A stretch of 64,000 nucleotides of DNA from Nonomuraea sp. NEAU-A123 (GTDB lineage: Bacteria > Actinomycetota > Actinomycetes > Streptosporangiales > Streptosporangiaceae): NCBI RefSeq assembly GCF_018603905.1, contig NZ_JAHFZZ010000003.1, positions 434,001 through 498,000 of the forward strand. Direction: 5' to 3'. The translations under genes and the position numbers were made by a program. Each line of letters begins with the position of its first letter. Position 1 is the first letter of the stretch. The notes beneath the pieces are model-generated. The model was not told the origin of the DNA. It made no database searches and worked only from the letters and a program-made list of their open reading frames with translations. Positions 1-9,271 of the stretch are shown one piece after another.

Positions 1-87
1 GGCCCGGGCGAGTCGCTGACGCAACAGCCGGATCTCGAGCGCCATGCACTGCGCCTCGTCGAGCAACTTCTCGGGCGTGATCTCCAT
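1..87 (-). CDS. Partial small phage protein (5' end only)
   Basis: An ATG at 87-85 overlaps the stop of the upstream fibre gene by one base (TGATG arrangement) and opens a frame that continues past the left edge. The visible 29 codons begin MEITPEKLLDEAQ and are rich in Glu, Leu and Arg, looking helical. Probable late-operon gene downstream of the tail fibre; no function can be assigned from the fragment. Confidence 0.6.
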   Translation of the reverse strand, partial: MEITPEKLLDEAQCMALEIRLLRQRLARA

Positions 88-1082
88 CAGGCGATCCGGC
101 GGATCATGATGTACGACTCTCCGTAGACCGTGGTCAGCCCCACGTCGGAGGTGTTCTGCGCCCACTGGAGTCGCAGCGTGCCGGCGGTCGCGGCCGTCGA
201 CAGAACGCCGCGCTCTTGAATCGCGATCCCGCTGCTTATGGCCTGGTTGCTGTAGGGCGTCGCCGTGGTCCAGCCGTGGCAGCCCGACCGCATGGCGGTG
301 TTGGTTCGGTTGTCGAACCCGGGCGTGAGCGTGGCTTTGGCGTCCGGGGTCGGGCCCCAGCAGGCGCGCAGACCAGTCGCGCCGGCAGGGACGGTCCATG
401 CCGTCTTGAAGTCCCCCGCGGCCGGCCCATCGCCCATGATCATGGCGAGTACGTCGTACTTGGCGTTGGCGACCACGCTCACGAGTAGGGCGTCGTCGTC
501 CTGCAACACGGTCGAGCTAGCGATCGACTCGTTCGCGCCCTTGACGATCGTGCGTAGCTGTCCGATCCCGTTGACCTGGAGATCCCCACCGACGACAAAC
601 TTGCCGTCGGTGGTGAGCTCGGCGACGTTCGACCGGTACAGGGTCGTGTCACCGACCGCCGCGCCTGAGCCCCACAAGTGCTTGCCGTCGGCACTGATGA
701 TCAATCGCTGCTGAGCATCGGCCGTCAGCTTCACGCGCAGCGCGGGATCCGCGGCCAACGCCCGGTTGATGTCCAGCCGTGAGGAACTCAGCGTGAGATC
801 AGATGTGATCGTCGTCGGAACGTAGATGCCGCCGTCGCCGCCGAACGTGGCGAGGTTGGGGCCGTCAAGTGAGGTGAACGCGCGGATCCTGTTGAGCGCG
901 TCATCGTAGGTCAAGCCCTGGCCGAGGCCCGAACCGATGCAGTCTTGGATGCCCTCGCACGACAGGCCCCCGCCGGCCGTGATGACGTAGGGGTTAGTCG
1001 GCGATCCGGATCCGCTGATCGCGATTCCGTCGCCGGCGGCGAGCACGCATGAACATTGAGATGTGCAGCCACAGCGGCTCAC
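87..1082 (-). CDS. Minor tail / tail fibre-like protein
   Basis: 331 residues, GTG start. The N-terminus is Cys-rich (residues about 1-50) and followed by Gly/Ser/Thr-rich segments with many short beta-type stretches and the pattern LSSSRLDINRAL; the C-terminal 130 residues look like a compact beta domain. Position after tape measure and minor tail genes, and a conserved repeat 27 nt upstream of the start, place it in the late tail operon. Distal fibre or receptor-binding role is inference from position and composition; no catalytic motif is visible. Confidence 0.6.
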   Translation of the reverse strand: MSRCGCTSQCSCVLAAGDGIAISGSGSPTNPYVITAGGGLSCEGIQDCIGSGLGQGLTYDDALNRIRAFTSLDGPNLATFGGDGGIYVPTTITSDLTLSSSRLDINRALAADPALRVKLTADAQQRLIISADGKHLWGSGAAVGDTTLYRSNVAELTTDGKFVVGGDLQVNGIGQLRTIVKGANESIASSTVLQDDDALLVSVVANAKYDVLAMIMGDGPAAGDFKTAWTVPAGATGLRACWGPTPDAKATLTPGFDNRTNTAMRSGCHGWTTATPYSNQAISSGIAIQERGVLSTAATAGTLRLQWAQNTSDVGLTTVYGESYIMIRRIA

Positions 1083-1108
1083 GGGTCGGCCTTCCTCGTC
1101 TGAAAGGG

Positions 1109-1130
1109 GCCCGGCCCATAGCGCAGCGGC
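1109..1130 (-). promoter_or_regulatory. Late-gene repeat copy L1 (upstream of fibre gene)
   Basis: Minus-strand core CTATGGGCCGGGC within a longer consensus GCCGYYTGAGCTATGGGCCGGGC, 27 nt upstream of the fibre start codon. It is the least conserved of four copies (GCGC instead of GAGC before TATGGG). TATGGG could be a -10 element; no good -35 is seen, so it may be a phage-specific late promoter or a start-associated leader element. Confidence 0.6.
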
Positions 1131-1181
1131 TCACTGGTCAGCGTACCCCGCGGCCCCTGCCGATCCCCGGACGGCCGAGCC

Positions 1182-1382
1182 TTACGGCAGCGCGATCACG
1201 GTCGTCGTGCTGGTCGTCGTGTTTGTCGCGGTGAGCTGGCCGAGGCCGTTGACGGCGAGTAGGTAGGCGTTCGGCGGGATACCGATCACGTACTCGCTGC
1301 GCGTCTCCAATCGTCTGATGCGGTCGTCGAAGTCCTTCACGAGCTCCTCGGCCGTGCGGGGCCGTAGCTGTCGTTGCGTCAC
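1182..1382 (-). CDS. Small tail-operon protein of unknown function
   Basis: 66 residues. The N-terminal half is charged and helical (TAEELVKDFDDRIRRLETR, resembling a short coiled coil); the C-terminal half is Thr-rich (TNTTTSTTT). It lies 13 nt after the stop of the preceding minor tail gene. The helix-plus-beta layout is seen in small fibre-attachment or trimerisation proteins, but this is only a guess; not recognised as a named family. Confidence 0.55.
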   Translation of the reverse strand: MTQRQLRPRTAEELVKDFDDRIRRLETRSEYVIGIPPNAYLLAVNGLGQLTATNTTTSTTTVIALP

Positions 1383-1395
1383 GTCGAGGCCTCTC

Positions 1396-2442
1396 TCAGG
1401 CGATGGTGTCGATGCCGGTCGGCACGAGGGTGACTTGTACTTTCTCGCTGGCGTCCGGGGTGAACGTGACCTTGACGCGCTGCAATCGCAGTTCGGCCGC
1501 GACCGTGCGGCACGTCTGCTCGGACGCGACCGGGATAATCACGCCGGGCACGAGGTCGTTGATGCCGACCTGCGCCTCGGGGGCGAGCTGCGCCTCGTCG
1601 GGGATCTCCAGGTACAGCGGCGCCGGGTCGCCGGCGGCGACGAGCGCATCGGCCTCGGCCTGCGCCGAGGCGAGGTCGGTGATCTCGTCCTCGGTCACGA
1701 GTCGCTCGAGCAGCCCGCACGAGCCAATGCCGCCGGCCGTGGCGAGCACGCCCTTGCCGATGACGCTCGAGGCGGTGACGGCTGCGGCCCCGTCCTCGAT
1801 CACCTTTAGCTCGCCGATGAAATCGTCGTCGGTCAGACCGACCAGGCGAGCGAGCTGCGTCTCGCCCGAGATGATCAGCCGGTGGCCAATGGCCGTGTAG
1901 TCGATCCCGGTTCGGGCGAGCTCTTGCAGCGCGTCGCCCACGTACCCGCTGTTGGGCTTGTACTGGCGCTCGCCCACGATGCCCGAAGCGAACACGAGCA
2001 GGAAGTCGAGTACGCCCGGGTCGTCTTGGCCGTATCCGTGTCGTATGAGGGCCTCGGCGATGAACGCGAGGTCGAGCGAGCCGGCACCCATGTAGGACAA
2101 CAGCGCCTTGATCTTGCGCCGGAACAGCCACGCGACGACGTCTTTGGCGTAGATGGTCGTCTCGTCGCGGCCGTACACGATCTTGATGATCGGGCCCTGC
2201 CACACCTTGATGCCGTCACGGAAGAACGTCAGGTCATTGCACCACGAGCGCGTCTCGTTGAGCAGTCGGCAGCACTCGGTACTCTCGCCCTCGCGCGGAA
2301 TCGTCACCTCGGCTTCGCTCACGTCGTCGAGCACGCGGCCCCACGTCAACGACGAGGGCTCGACCTGCCCTCGCTCGACCCCGCCCGTGCGGTCATGGAC
2401 GGCGACGACGTACTCGTCGGCGCACCCCAGCGGCCCCGCCAT
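1396..2442 (-). CDS. Minor tail protein, ReqiPepy6 Gp37-like
   Basis: 348 residues. The N-terminal region (VVAVHDRTGG, then LTWGRVLDDVSEAEVTI) matches what I recall of the actinophage Gp37-like minor tail family, in which a beta-rich N-terminal domain resembles distal tail or hub proteins. It is located between the second minor tail gene (2453-3775, 10 nt away) and the fibre region, as expected for a baseplate component. Function in tail-tip assembly is inferred from family and synteny. Confidence 0.6.
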   Translation of the reverse strand: MAGPLGCADEYVVAVHDRTGGVERGQVEPSSLTWGRVLDDVSEAEVTIPREGESTECCRLLNETRSWCNDLTFFRDGIKVWQGPIIKIVYGRDETTIYAKDVVAWLFRRKIKALLSYMGAGSLDLAFIAEALIRHGYGQDDPGVLDFLLVFASGIVGERQYKPNSGYVGDALQELARTGIDYTAIGHRLIISGETQLARLVGLTDDDFIGELKVIEDGAAAVTASSVIGKGVLATAGGIGSCGLLERLVTEDEITDLASAQAEADALVAAGDPAPLYLEIPDEAQLAPEAQVGINDLVPGVIIPVASEQTCRTVAAELRLQRVKVTFTPDASEKVQVTLVPTGIDTIA

Positions 2443-2452
2443 GGATCCCTCC

Positions 2453-3775
2453 TCAGCTCTCGCGCACGACAGTGCGCAACGTCACCGCGGCGTCCGCCGC
2501 GATCGTCGCGGCGTCAGCCTCGACGCACATCACGTAGGGCACCGCGCACTCGAGCACTGGCCACGAGAACGGGCGCCCCGCCGGCCCGAACACCACGCCG
2601 CCGGCGGGCGTCTCGGCCCGGCCCGGGCACTGCACGGTCGCCCGACGGCGCGTGCCGTCGAGCCGTAGCAGCGACGAGGCCGGCAGATACGAGATGTTGA
2701 TCTCCGAGCAGAAACCGCACGGGTCGAGCTCGTCGACCGGCAGACCGGCGGGGTTCGGGTACAGCCGGATCCGCACGCCCCTCAGCGGCGACTCGCCGGT
2801 GTACAACTCAAGGTCGGTCACCTGGTCGGCCCATAGAGGCGCCGCGTCGGCAGGAATGTCGATGCACAGCCGGCGCCGCTCGAGCGGCTCGCAGTAGCAG
2901 GGGTTCGCCGGAACCGGGATCGCGGGGATCACCGGCGGGGGACAGTGCGGGTCGATCAGGCAGTCGGCCGCCTCGAGGGCCTCGCACGCGGCGATCTCCG
3001 AGACGCATTCCGGATCCGTCGACCACTCAATGCATGTGACGTCGGCGTCGTCGAGGTCCCAGTGCACATCATCGGCCACCATGACAGGGCCGCGAAGTGC
3101 GTGCGGCCGGCCCGCGGTCAAAGTGAACGTGACCTCGTACATGCTCGATCCGCCGCACCCGCCGGCGCTGTCCCCGATGCGGTTGGTGATCTGCGGTTCG
3201 GTCGTCATGGCGACCTCGCGCAGCGTCCGGAACACGCGGGCCGCGCACTCGGGGTAGCTCGTGAAATCTGGGCTGTCCTCGCAGATCTCGGGGCAGCACG
3301 TCATGTAGTCGAGGTCGTCGCCCGCGCAGCTCGCCCCGGGTGCGCACGGCAGCGCGCCGGCGAGAGCCGAGGTGAGCCAGCGTAGGCCGTAGTCGACCGC
3401 GCACGGCGTTGCGCCGATGAGCAGCCCCGTCACGGTGATGACGCGCGGGCCGCGGCGAGCTCGGCCGATCACAGCGCCGTCGCCGATGCGGTCGGTTACC
3501 GAGCGCTGAACCGGTGCGTTGTCCAAACCGGAGATGTCGGTGATCAGCAAGCCGGCGAAATCGTAGCTGTCCGGCTCGGCGTGATCGACCCATGCGGCGC
3601 CGTCGAGCAGCGGCGTACGGTACGGCTCGTCGTCGAGCATCAGTGCGAGGTCGGGACACGAACAGTCCTCGACGGTGGTCGTCGACGGCTTGAGTCCCTC
3701 CCGCATGTAGGCGATGGTCCGGGCCGCGTTGCTCAGCTCAACACCGCCCATGCAAAGCCAGTCGGTAGAGGCCAT
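2453..3775 (-). CDS. Minor tail protein (distal-tail-like, Cys-rich)
   Basis: 440 residues with more than twenty cysteines, unusual for a cytoplasmic virion protein. Contains DITDISGL-type and TDRIGDGAVIGRARRGPRVITVTG segments like those of distal tail (Dit-like) proteins that follow tape measure genes in actinophages. It starts 13 nt after the tape measure stop. A tail-tip structural role is inferred from position and general sequence style. The cysteine clusters (CCPEICED, CYCEPLERRRLC) may be disulphides in the extracellular virion. Confidence 0.6.
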   Translation of the reverse strand: MASTDWLCMGGVELSNAARTIAYMREGLKPSTTTVEDCSCPDLALMLDDEPYRTPLLDGAAWVDHAEPDSYDFAGLLITDISGLDNAPVQRSVTDRIGDGAVIGRARRGPRVITVTGLLIGATPCAVDYGLRWLTSALAGALPCAPGASCAGDDLDYMTCCPEICEDSPDFTSYPECAARVFRTLREVAMTTEPQITNRIGDSAGGCGGSSMYEVTFTLTAGRPHALRGPVMVADDVHWDLDDADVTCIEWSTDPECVSEIAACEALEAADCLIDPHCPPPVIPAIPVPANPCYCEPLERRRLCIDIPADAAPLWADQVTDLELYTGESPLRGVRIRLYPNPAGLPVDELDPCGFCSEINISYLPASSLLRLDGTRRRATVQCPGRAETPAGGVVFGPAGRPFSWPVLECAVPYVMCVEADAATIAADAAVTLRTVVRES

Positions 3776-3788
3776 GAGGGTCTGTCTC

Positions 3789-6700
3789 CTATCGGGTCGC
3801 GTCGGCGAGGCGGTCGAGGCGGGCGAGCACCGAATCGCCGGCCCTGCTCGGGTCGGGCGAGATCAGCGTGATCGGTGCGTGGATCGTGGTTTGCCGCGTG
3901 AGTCGCTCCGTGGCAGCCGCGCCCGCGCCGACCGAGCCCGCGGCCGGTGTGAGCCTCGCCGCGCGCCGTACGGCGTCGGTCGGCCGTACGGCGTCGATCA
4001 TGGTCGCGCGTACCCGGGCCGCGGTCGCGCGTAGTCCGTCGATGTAGCCGCGCAGCGTGTCGACCGCATCGGCCCGAAGCACCCGAGACGGCGATTTGAT
4101 CTTGAGTGTCTTGCGGACTGTCGTCGACACGCTCTTGGCGATCTCGGTCATCAGAGCGACGATCTCGGCCCGCTGCGACTTGAGACCGGTCAGGAACCCC
4201 TTGCCAGCCGCGGCGCCGGCGTCGAACAAGGTGTCGGTCACGCTGGTACCGAACGCGCTGCTCTGGCGGTCGATCCGCTGTTGCAACGACGTGATCTCAG
4301 CGAGCGCGGTCCGCGAGCCGGTCGCAAGGGTACGCGCGAGCTCGCCCGCCTGCTCGGGGCCGCCCTCGACGAGTTGCCGGATGATGCCCTTGTCGAGGCC
4401 CCGCCGAGTCAGCACTTGCACGTCGCGGGCGAAAGTCTTGATCTTGGCGAGGCGGTCGCGCAGCGTGGCCACGAGTTTCGCCGCGCTGCTCTTCTCCTCG
4501 TCGTCGAACCCGGTGAGCTCGGCGAACCCACGCGTCCGCTCGATTGTCGACGTGCGGAACTGCCTCGCCTCGGCGATCGTGTCGGCGAGCTGGTCACGCT
4601 TCTTGGCCGCCGCGGTGAGCCGATCGTTCACCACCTCGAGCCGCTTGATCAACCGGTCGTCGATCGTGGTCCGGATCCCCACAAACGCCGTCTTGATCTT
4701 CTTTTCGAGCGAGCGGATCGCGGTCGAGATCTCCGACGGAGAGCCGACCAGGGAGCGCGAGAGCTGCGCGCCGAGGGTGAGGCCGATCGCCTGAATCCGC
4801 TTGGCGAGGGCCTTCTCGACGCTCTTGGGCAGCTCCAGGCCCAACCGCAGGTTGATGGCGCCCTGGCCCGACACTCGGCCGCCGCTCGCGTACCCGCGTA
4901 TCGCGCCGACGAGTCCGCCGGCGGCGAAGCGGCCAGCGTTGAGCGCGTGCAGCAGTCCGAGGTACTTGCGGGTCTGCTTGGCGTTGATGACGTACTCGCC
5001 GTTGGACAGCAGTGCGGGAATCGAGTCCGACGTGCCGGTGCCCGGGCCGCGCACTCTTCCCGAGGGGCCGCCGGCGGCTCGCCGGATGAACCCTCGGGCG
5101 GGGTCGAGCATGCCGCCTGTGGCGCCGGCGTGAGCCTGTACACGGCTCCCCTTGACCTGTACAAACACGTCGATCACGCGGCCGGTGCTGTCCTTGATCA
5201 GCCGGTCGATCGCGCCGCGCGCCGGCGACGTGTCGGCTACGGCCTTCAGGCGGACGATCTTGCCATTCGGTAGTACCCGCACCGCGCGGCCGAATTTGTC
5301 GACGACCGTGATCGCGCCGGAAGCGTCCTCGCGGGCGCCGTCGAGCGAGCGAGCGAGGTTGAACACGGCGTCGCGGCCGGCCTTGCTATTGCCGGCCAGA
5401 CGAGACAGGGCGGGCAATAGCTTGAGCGTCTCGGCGGTGGTCTGCGCGGTCGAGCCGGTCGCGCGCTGCTCGGCGACGAGCTTGTCACGTAGGGCTGTGA
5501 CCTCTTTTGATAGCAATTGCTGACGGGCAAGGGCAGTGACGTTCCCATCCTTGAATGCCTTAGTGATCTCCTTCTGTACTTCCGTGAGATGGTTGGTCGC
5601 GTCCAGCACGGCGAGCGACGGATTCAAGAATCGGTTGAAAACCTCCTGCAAGGCGGCCGTCTGAGCCTCGAGGCCGATCGCCTCATCCTTCGCTCGGTGC
5701 CACGCGTCGGCGAGAACGATCGTTGAGTCGCCTGCCGTGGCGACCGAAGCGGAGTAGGTCGCGATCCGGGCGGCCGCGCTCGCGCTGATCGTGCCGTTCT
5801 CGTCCAAGGCCTTGGACAGGTCGACGCCGGCCGCGGTGGCGAGCCGAGTCGCCGACGCGACCGAGGGAGCGAAACCAGCGTTCACGAGTTGCTGTGCTGC
5901 GGAGGTAACGCGCTTGATCGCCGCGCGGTTGGCGTCCATGGCCGCGGTGATCGGAGCGCGTACGAAATTGTCGGCAGCGAGCGCCCCCTGTGCGAGTTGG
6001 AGGTTCGCGAACGTGGTCTCGCGGCCGACAGTTTTGGTCGAGGCGGCGAGACGTTGCTGTGTGGGGATCAACTTCGCTGCCAGGGCGGTATTCGCCGCCT
6101 TGTAACCCTTGATGTTGTTGCCGAACGCCTGGTTGACGCCGTTGATGCTGTTGATCGTCGAATCGAGCGCGCTCTTGGCATTCAGCGCTCGAATCGCGAA
6201 AAAGGCGATCGCCACACCGGCGGCGAGATAGAGGTTCGGGCCGGCGCCGGCAACCAGATTGAGCAGGCGGCCCGCACCGGCGGCCTTGCCCGCGCTGCCG
6301 GCGAACTTGCTCGCACTGCTGGCACCCTTGCTCAGCAAGGTGCCCACCGCCGACAGCGGCGAGCGAAGCGCGACACCGAGGACGACGAGCTGCGCGAGCT
6401 CCGGACTGACGTCGTTGAGCAGCGTGAGCAACCGCAGCAACCCGCCCACGAGACCGAGCACCGAACCGGCCAGCGGGGCGAGGGCCTGCACGCTCGAGGC
6501 GGACGCAGCGCCGAACTCAACGACGAGGTCTGTCAGTGAGTCGACGGCCGGCCCCGCGCTGCTCTGGAGGAAGGTGAAGAACTCCCGGGCTCTCGGACTG
6601 TCGAATCCTTGGCCGATCGTCTGCGTCGAGCGCTGCAACGCCTTGGCTGTCGTCTCGGCGAGCGGCTGTAGCCGCGGGAGGAGGCGGATGGTCTCGGCTG

Positions 6701-7595
6701 CGGTCGCGTTGTACAGCCTGAGAGATTCCGGCTCTACGGCCTTGCTCAGGGCCTTGTACCGGTCGATCAGCGTTCGCGTGGACGCGACCGCACTCCGTTG
6801 GTTCTTGGTCAGTCCGTCCCAGCGATCAGACAGCTCTTTCGTGCCCTTCACCACGGCGACGATGCTCGGGACCGACAGGGCGACCGCGGCGCCGATGCCT
6901 GCACCCGCGGCGATCAGCGGCGGCGCCGCGGCGGCGCCGGCGGCGATCGCCGAGGCCAGGATCGCGAGCCTTCCCGAGTAGCGATCGAGTTGCCCACGTG
7001 ACTTGTCGGCCCGCCGGCCTAGGTCGGTGACCTTCTCGCCGAGGTCCTCGACGCCAGCCGCCGTACCGGCGGCGTCGGGGTTGTTGAGGAAGATCCGGGC
7101 GAGGGCGGCCCGGGCCCGGCCTGCGGCGCCGACGAGCCGGCCGCGCAGCGACGCTGCGGCCTTGTCGCTCTCGGTGGTGATGCGCTCGATCTCGACCGTG
7201 TCAAGATCGAAAAGCGACTGTTGAACATTCTCGACGGCGTGGTTCAGCTTGACGACGCCCGACTCGTCGATGTCGAACAAGGTGTCGCCGGCCGCACTGG
7301 CGAGCCGCTCAACCGCGTCGGCCGTATCGCCTGCGGCCCGGGCCGCCTTGCCGAGCTCGACCTTGGCCGCTACCGTGACGCGCTTGAGCTTGGCGCCCGC
7401 CTTATCCGCTCCCCCGCCGACGCGCTTTTCGATCGTGTCGCCGAGAGCCGCGGCGGCCTTCTCGGTCGCGGTGAGCTCGGCCTGAGCGACCTTCGCCGCC
7501 TTGCGTACGCGGGCCTCGAGACCTTTCTTGACGTCCTCGTCGAGGTTGTCGAAATCTACCTCGAGGCGGACCTCTGCGGTTGCGAGTTCGCTCAC
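3789..7595 (-). CDS. Tape measure protein
   Basis: About 1,268 residues, the longest gene of the element. It is Ala/Lys/Arg/Leu-rich with long helical stretches, hydrophobic segments near residues 210-250 and 445-470, and a later region with GGPSGRVRGPGTGTSDSIPALLSNGEYVI, a motif widely seen in actinophage tape measure proteins. It should set tail length and may span the cell envelope during DNA entry. Two GTG codons are possible (7604, 7595). I prefer 7595 because GGGAG sits 8 nt upstream and the late repeat then has the same spacing as at other late genes. Confidence 0.92.
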   Translation of the reverse strand: MSELATAEVRLEVDFDNLDEDVKKGLEARVRKAAKVAQAELTATEKAAAALGDTIEKRVGGGADKAGAKLKRVTVAAKVELGKAARAAGDTADAVERLASAAGDTLFDIDESGVVKLNHAVENVQQSLFDLDTVEIERITTESDKAAASLRGRLVGAAGRARAALARIFLNNPDAAGTAAGVEDLGEKVTDLGRRADKSRGQLDRYSGRLAILASAIAAGAAAAPPLIAAGAGIGAAVALSVPSIVAVVKGTKELSDRWDGLTKNQRSAVASTRTLIDRYKALSKAVEPESLRLYNATAAETIRLLPRLQPLAETTAKALQRSTQTIGQGFDSPRAREFFTFLQSSAGPAVDSLTDLVVEFGAASASSVQALAPLAGSVLGLVGGLLRLLTLLNDVSPELAQLVVLGVALRSPLSAVGTLLSKGASSASKFAGSAGKAAGAGRLLNLVAGAGPNLYLAAGVAIAFFAIRALNAKSALDSTINSINGVNQAFGNNIKGYKAANTALAAKLIPTQQRLAASTKTVGRETTFANLQLAQGALAADNFVRAPITAAMDANRAAIKRVTSAAQQLVNAGFAPSVASATRLATAAGVDLSKALDENGTISASAAARIATYSASVATAGDSTIVLADAWHRAKDEAIGLEAQTAALQEVFNRFLNPSLAVLDATNHLTEVQKEITKAFKDGNVTALARQQLLSKEVTALRDKLVAEQRATGSTAQTTAETLKLLPALSRLAGNSKAGRDAVFNLARSLDGAREDASGAITVVDKFGRAVRVLPNGKIVRLKAVADTSPARGAIDRLIKDSTGRVIDVFVQVKGSRVQAHAGATGGMLDPARGFIRRAAGGPSGRVRGPGTGTSDSIPALLSNGEYVINAKQTRKYLGLLHALNAGRFAAGGLVGAIRGYASGGRVSGQGAINLRLGLELPKSVEKALAKRIQAIGLTLGAQLSRSLVGSPSEISTAIRSLEKKIKTAFVGIRTTIDDRLIKRLEVVNDRLTAAAKKRDQLADTIAEARQFRTSTIERTRGFAELTGFDDEEKSSAAKLVATLRDRLAKIKTFARDVQVLTRRGLDKGIIRQLVEGGPEQAGELARTLATGSRTALAEITSLQQRIDRQSSAFGTSVTDTLFDAGAAAGKGFLTGLKSQRAEIVALMTEIAKSVSTTVRKTLKIKSPSRVLRADAVDTLRGYIDGLRATAARVRATMIDAVRPTDAVRRAARLTPAAGSVGAGAAATERLTRQTTIHAPITLISPDPSRAGDSVLARLDRLADATR

Positions 7596-7622
7596 GGGCA
7601 GCACTCCCAGCGTGCGGGGTCT

Positions 7623-7645
7623 GCCCGGCCCATAGCTCAGACGGC
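7623..7645 (-). promoter_or_regulatory. Late-gene repeat copy L2 (upstream of tape measure)
   Basis: Minus-strand copy of GCCGTCTGAGCTATGGGC followed by CGGGC, 28 nt upstream of the preferred tape measure start at 7595. It lies in the short gap after the tail chaperone gene. The same element precedes the capsid, major tail and fibre genes. Confidence 0.65.
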
Positions 7646-7652
7646 GTCGATC

Positions 7653-8234
7653 TCAGGCTACGGCTGTACTGACTCGGCCGCCCTTCGTTGCGGCCACCGC
7701 TGCCATGAACGCCGCGGCGGCTTCCTCATCGGAGACGGGTGGCGTCTCGACGACGTCGACGCCGCCGGGCGGCCTGTCGAGCTTCGCCTCGAATATGCGC
7801 CGCTCCCCATCGCCGGCGCCCTCGGCGAGGTAGGCGTGCACGACGTTGCACAGGTACGCCGGCCGGTCGAGCATCGCGACCAGGTCGAGCCCGCGTAGCG
7901 CCCATCGCCCCTCGAGCTCTGACCAAGCCGCGGCCACGTGGCCGTACAACTTCTGCGCGACCCACCAGCGGCGGCCGGTAGCCGCCTCGACGAGCTGCTC
8001 GGCCACCCGGTCGACGTCGTCGAGCTCGAGAGGATCGTCGTCGTCGTCGAGCCGGTCGTCGAGCACGTCGAGGTCCTCGGGGTCGACCAGCGCGTACAAC
8101 AACTCGAGCTGCCAGTCGACCAGCGTGAGCACGTCGAGCAGCACCGACCACGAGCCGACGAGCTCGTACACCTCGCCGTCGAGCTCGAACGAGCGGGGCG
8201 GCCCGTCCAGCGACGGCCGCCACTGCTCGGCCAC
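7653..8234 (-). CDS. Tail assembly chaperone, second ORF (T-like)
   Basis: 193 residues, GTG start directly abutting the TAG stop of the preceding chaperone ORF and in the same frame. Acidic cluster LDDRLDDDDDPLELDDVDRV near residues 58-77, then a Trp-rich helical region. Position immediately before the tape measure is that of the T half of the G/GT chaperone pair of long-tailed phages. In most phages the GT fusion arises by -1 frameshifting; here a fusion would instead need read-through of one amber codon. No clear ribosome binding site precedes the GTG, so coupling or read-through is likely. Confidence 0.75.
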   Translation of the reverse strand: MAEQWRPSLDGPPRSFELDGEVYELVGSWSVLLDVLTLVDWQLELLYALVDPEDLDVLDDRLDDDDDPLELDDVDRVAEQLVEAATGRRWWVAQKLYGHVAAAWSELEGRWALRGLDLVAMLDRPAYLCNVVHAYLAEGAGDGERRIFEAKLDRPPGGVDVVETPPVSDEEAAAAFMAAVAATKGGRVSTAVA

Positions 8235-8756
8235 CTAGCGCCGGCCGCGCGCCCGGGCCCGCGCCTTGTTCGCCGGCACGCTGCTCGCCCGGGCGTTGGC
8301 GCCCATCTTCTCCATGACCTTGACGAGGATGTCGTAAAGATCTTCCTCGCGGAACTTGTCGTTGTCGTCGTTGAGCCGCTCGTTCAGTCTGCGAATCGAG
8401 TCAGGCTGCAATACCCGGTCGAGGAACTCCTCGCCCGCCCACAGCGCATCGGCGGTCGACGCGCGCCGCGACGTCGAAGCGATCAGCCGGCGCATCACCT
8501 CGGGGAACTTCTTCGGCCTGATGATCTTGTAGATCTCGCCGTCGATCTCGAATGCGATGGTCCGCTCGGCCTCGGGTGTGTCGTCCTCGTCGTCACGGTC
8601 GGGCGTCGTGAACACGAGATCGGGGTCGACGACGACGGTCCCCTCGATCGGCTCGTCGTCGACGAGCTCGGCCTCGGCCGGCACCTCGTCGGCCTCGGCC
8701 GGCGGATTGCGCTTGGTCGGTTTGGTGCTGCGTACCCGTGCGGGCGCGTTCCCCAT
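8235..8756 (-). CDS. Tail assembly chaperone, first ORF (G-like)
   Basis: 173 residues. Acidic N-terminal region (residues 15-65), a folded middle (FEIDGEIYKIIRPKKFPEVMRRL, typical of actinophage tail chaperones with an X-F-P-E helix) and a basic C-terminal tail (NKARARARGRR). Ends with TAG at 8237-8235, then the T-like ORF continues without a gap in the same frame. Expected to coat or guide the tape measure during tail assembly. Confidence 0.78.
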   Translation of the reverse strand: MGNAPARVRSTKPTKRNPPAEADEVPAEAELVDDEPIEGTVVVDPDLVFTTPDRDDEDDTPEAERTIAFEIDGEIYKIIRPKKFPEVMRRLIASTSRRASTADALWAGEEFLDRVLQPDSIRRLNERLNDDNDKFREEDLYDILVKVMEKMGANARASSVPANKARARARGRR

Positions 8757-8777
8757 GTGCTCCCCCGTATGTGCGAA

Positions 8778-9227
8778 TCAGATCTTGCGCTCGCGCACAG
8801 GGTACGGGCACGCCTCTTGGAAAGCGTCGCGTAGCCATCGCGTCGGCTTCACGCCCTTGACGCTGCGGGCGAAGACGACCGGCCGCGAGCCTTTCGCCGC
8901 GGTGCCCGACTTGACCTCGAACCGTAGGAATTTCCGGTGCACGGGCACGATCGGCTTGCGCTTCGGGCCGTAGATCCCGGTCCCGATGTCCTGCCAGTAC
9001 ATGTACTGGAGAGGCGAGCCGGCCCGCAGGATGATCCGCCCGGATCCGATCTCGATCACGTGGTCGATGCTCGTGCGGCCGACGCCGTCGTCGACCGGAG
9101 CCCGCCTCTTGGCGGCGTTCACGGTCCGCCGGCCGATCTTGTCGGCGTGCCGTACGACCTCGCGCGACCGCGATGTCGTCAACCGTCGGAGTTCTGTCTC
9201 GTTGATCCGTACCCGCACGCTCGCCAC
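8778..9227 (-). CDS. HK97 gp10-like head-tail / tail completion protein
   Basis: 149 residues. Basic N-terminal helix (KIGRRTVNAAKRRAPVDDGVGRTSI) followed by QYMYWQDIGTGIYGPKRKPIVPV, the pattern of HK97 gp10-family proteins (APVDTGxLRxSI and YAxxVExGT elements). The family acts at the head-tail or tail-terminator junction. Located just upstream of the tail chaperones, where gp10-like genes normally lie. Confidence 0.8.
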   Translation of the reverse strand: MASVRVRINETELRRLTTSRSREVVRHADKIGRRTVNAAKRRAPVDDGVGRTSIDHVIEIGSGRIILRAGSPLQYMYWQDIGTGIYGPKRKPIVPVHRKFLRFEVKSGTAAKGSRPVVFARSVKGVKPTRWLRDAFQEACPYPVRERKI

Positions 9228-9241
9228 GGCTCCCCCTCTGC

Positions 9242-9271
9242 GCGCCCTCAGGCGCCCTCAGGCGCCCTCAG
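9242..9271. repeat. Three tandem copies of a 10-bp unit
   Basis: GCGCCCTCAG occurs three times back to back on the plus strand, overlapping the stop of the 9268-9546 gene and the leader of the gp10-like gene. Probably slipped-strand expansion; copy-number change would alter the intergenic spacing only. Confidence 0.85.

Noticed and set aside
7653-8300. Classical -1 frameshift between the tail chaperones.
   Set aside because: The two ORFs are in the same frame and no X-XXY-YYZ heptamer is found near the end of the first.
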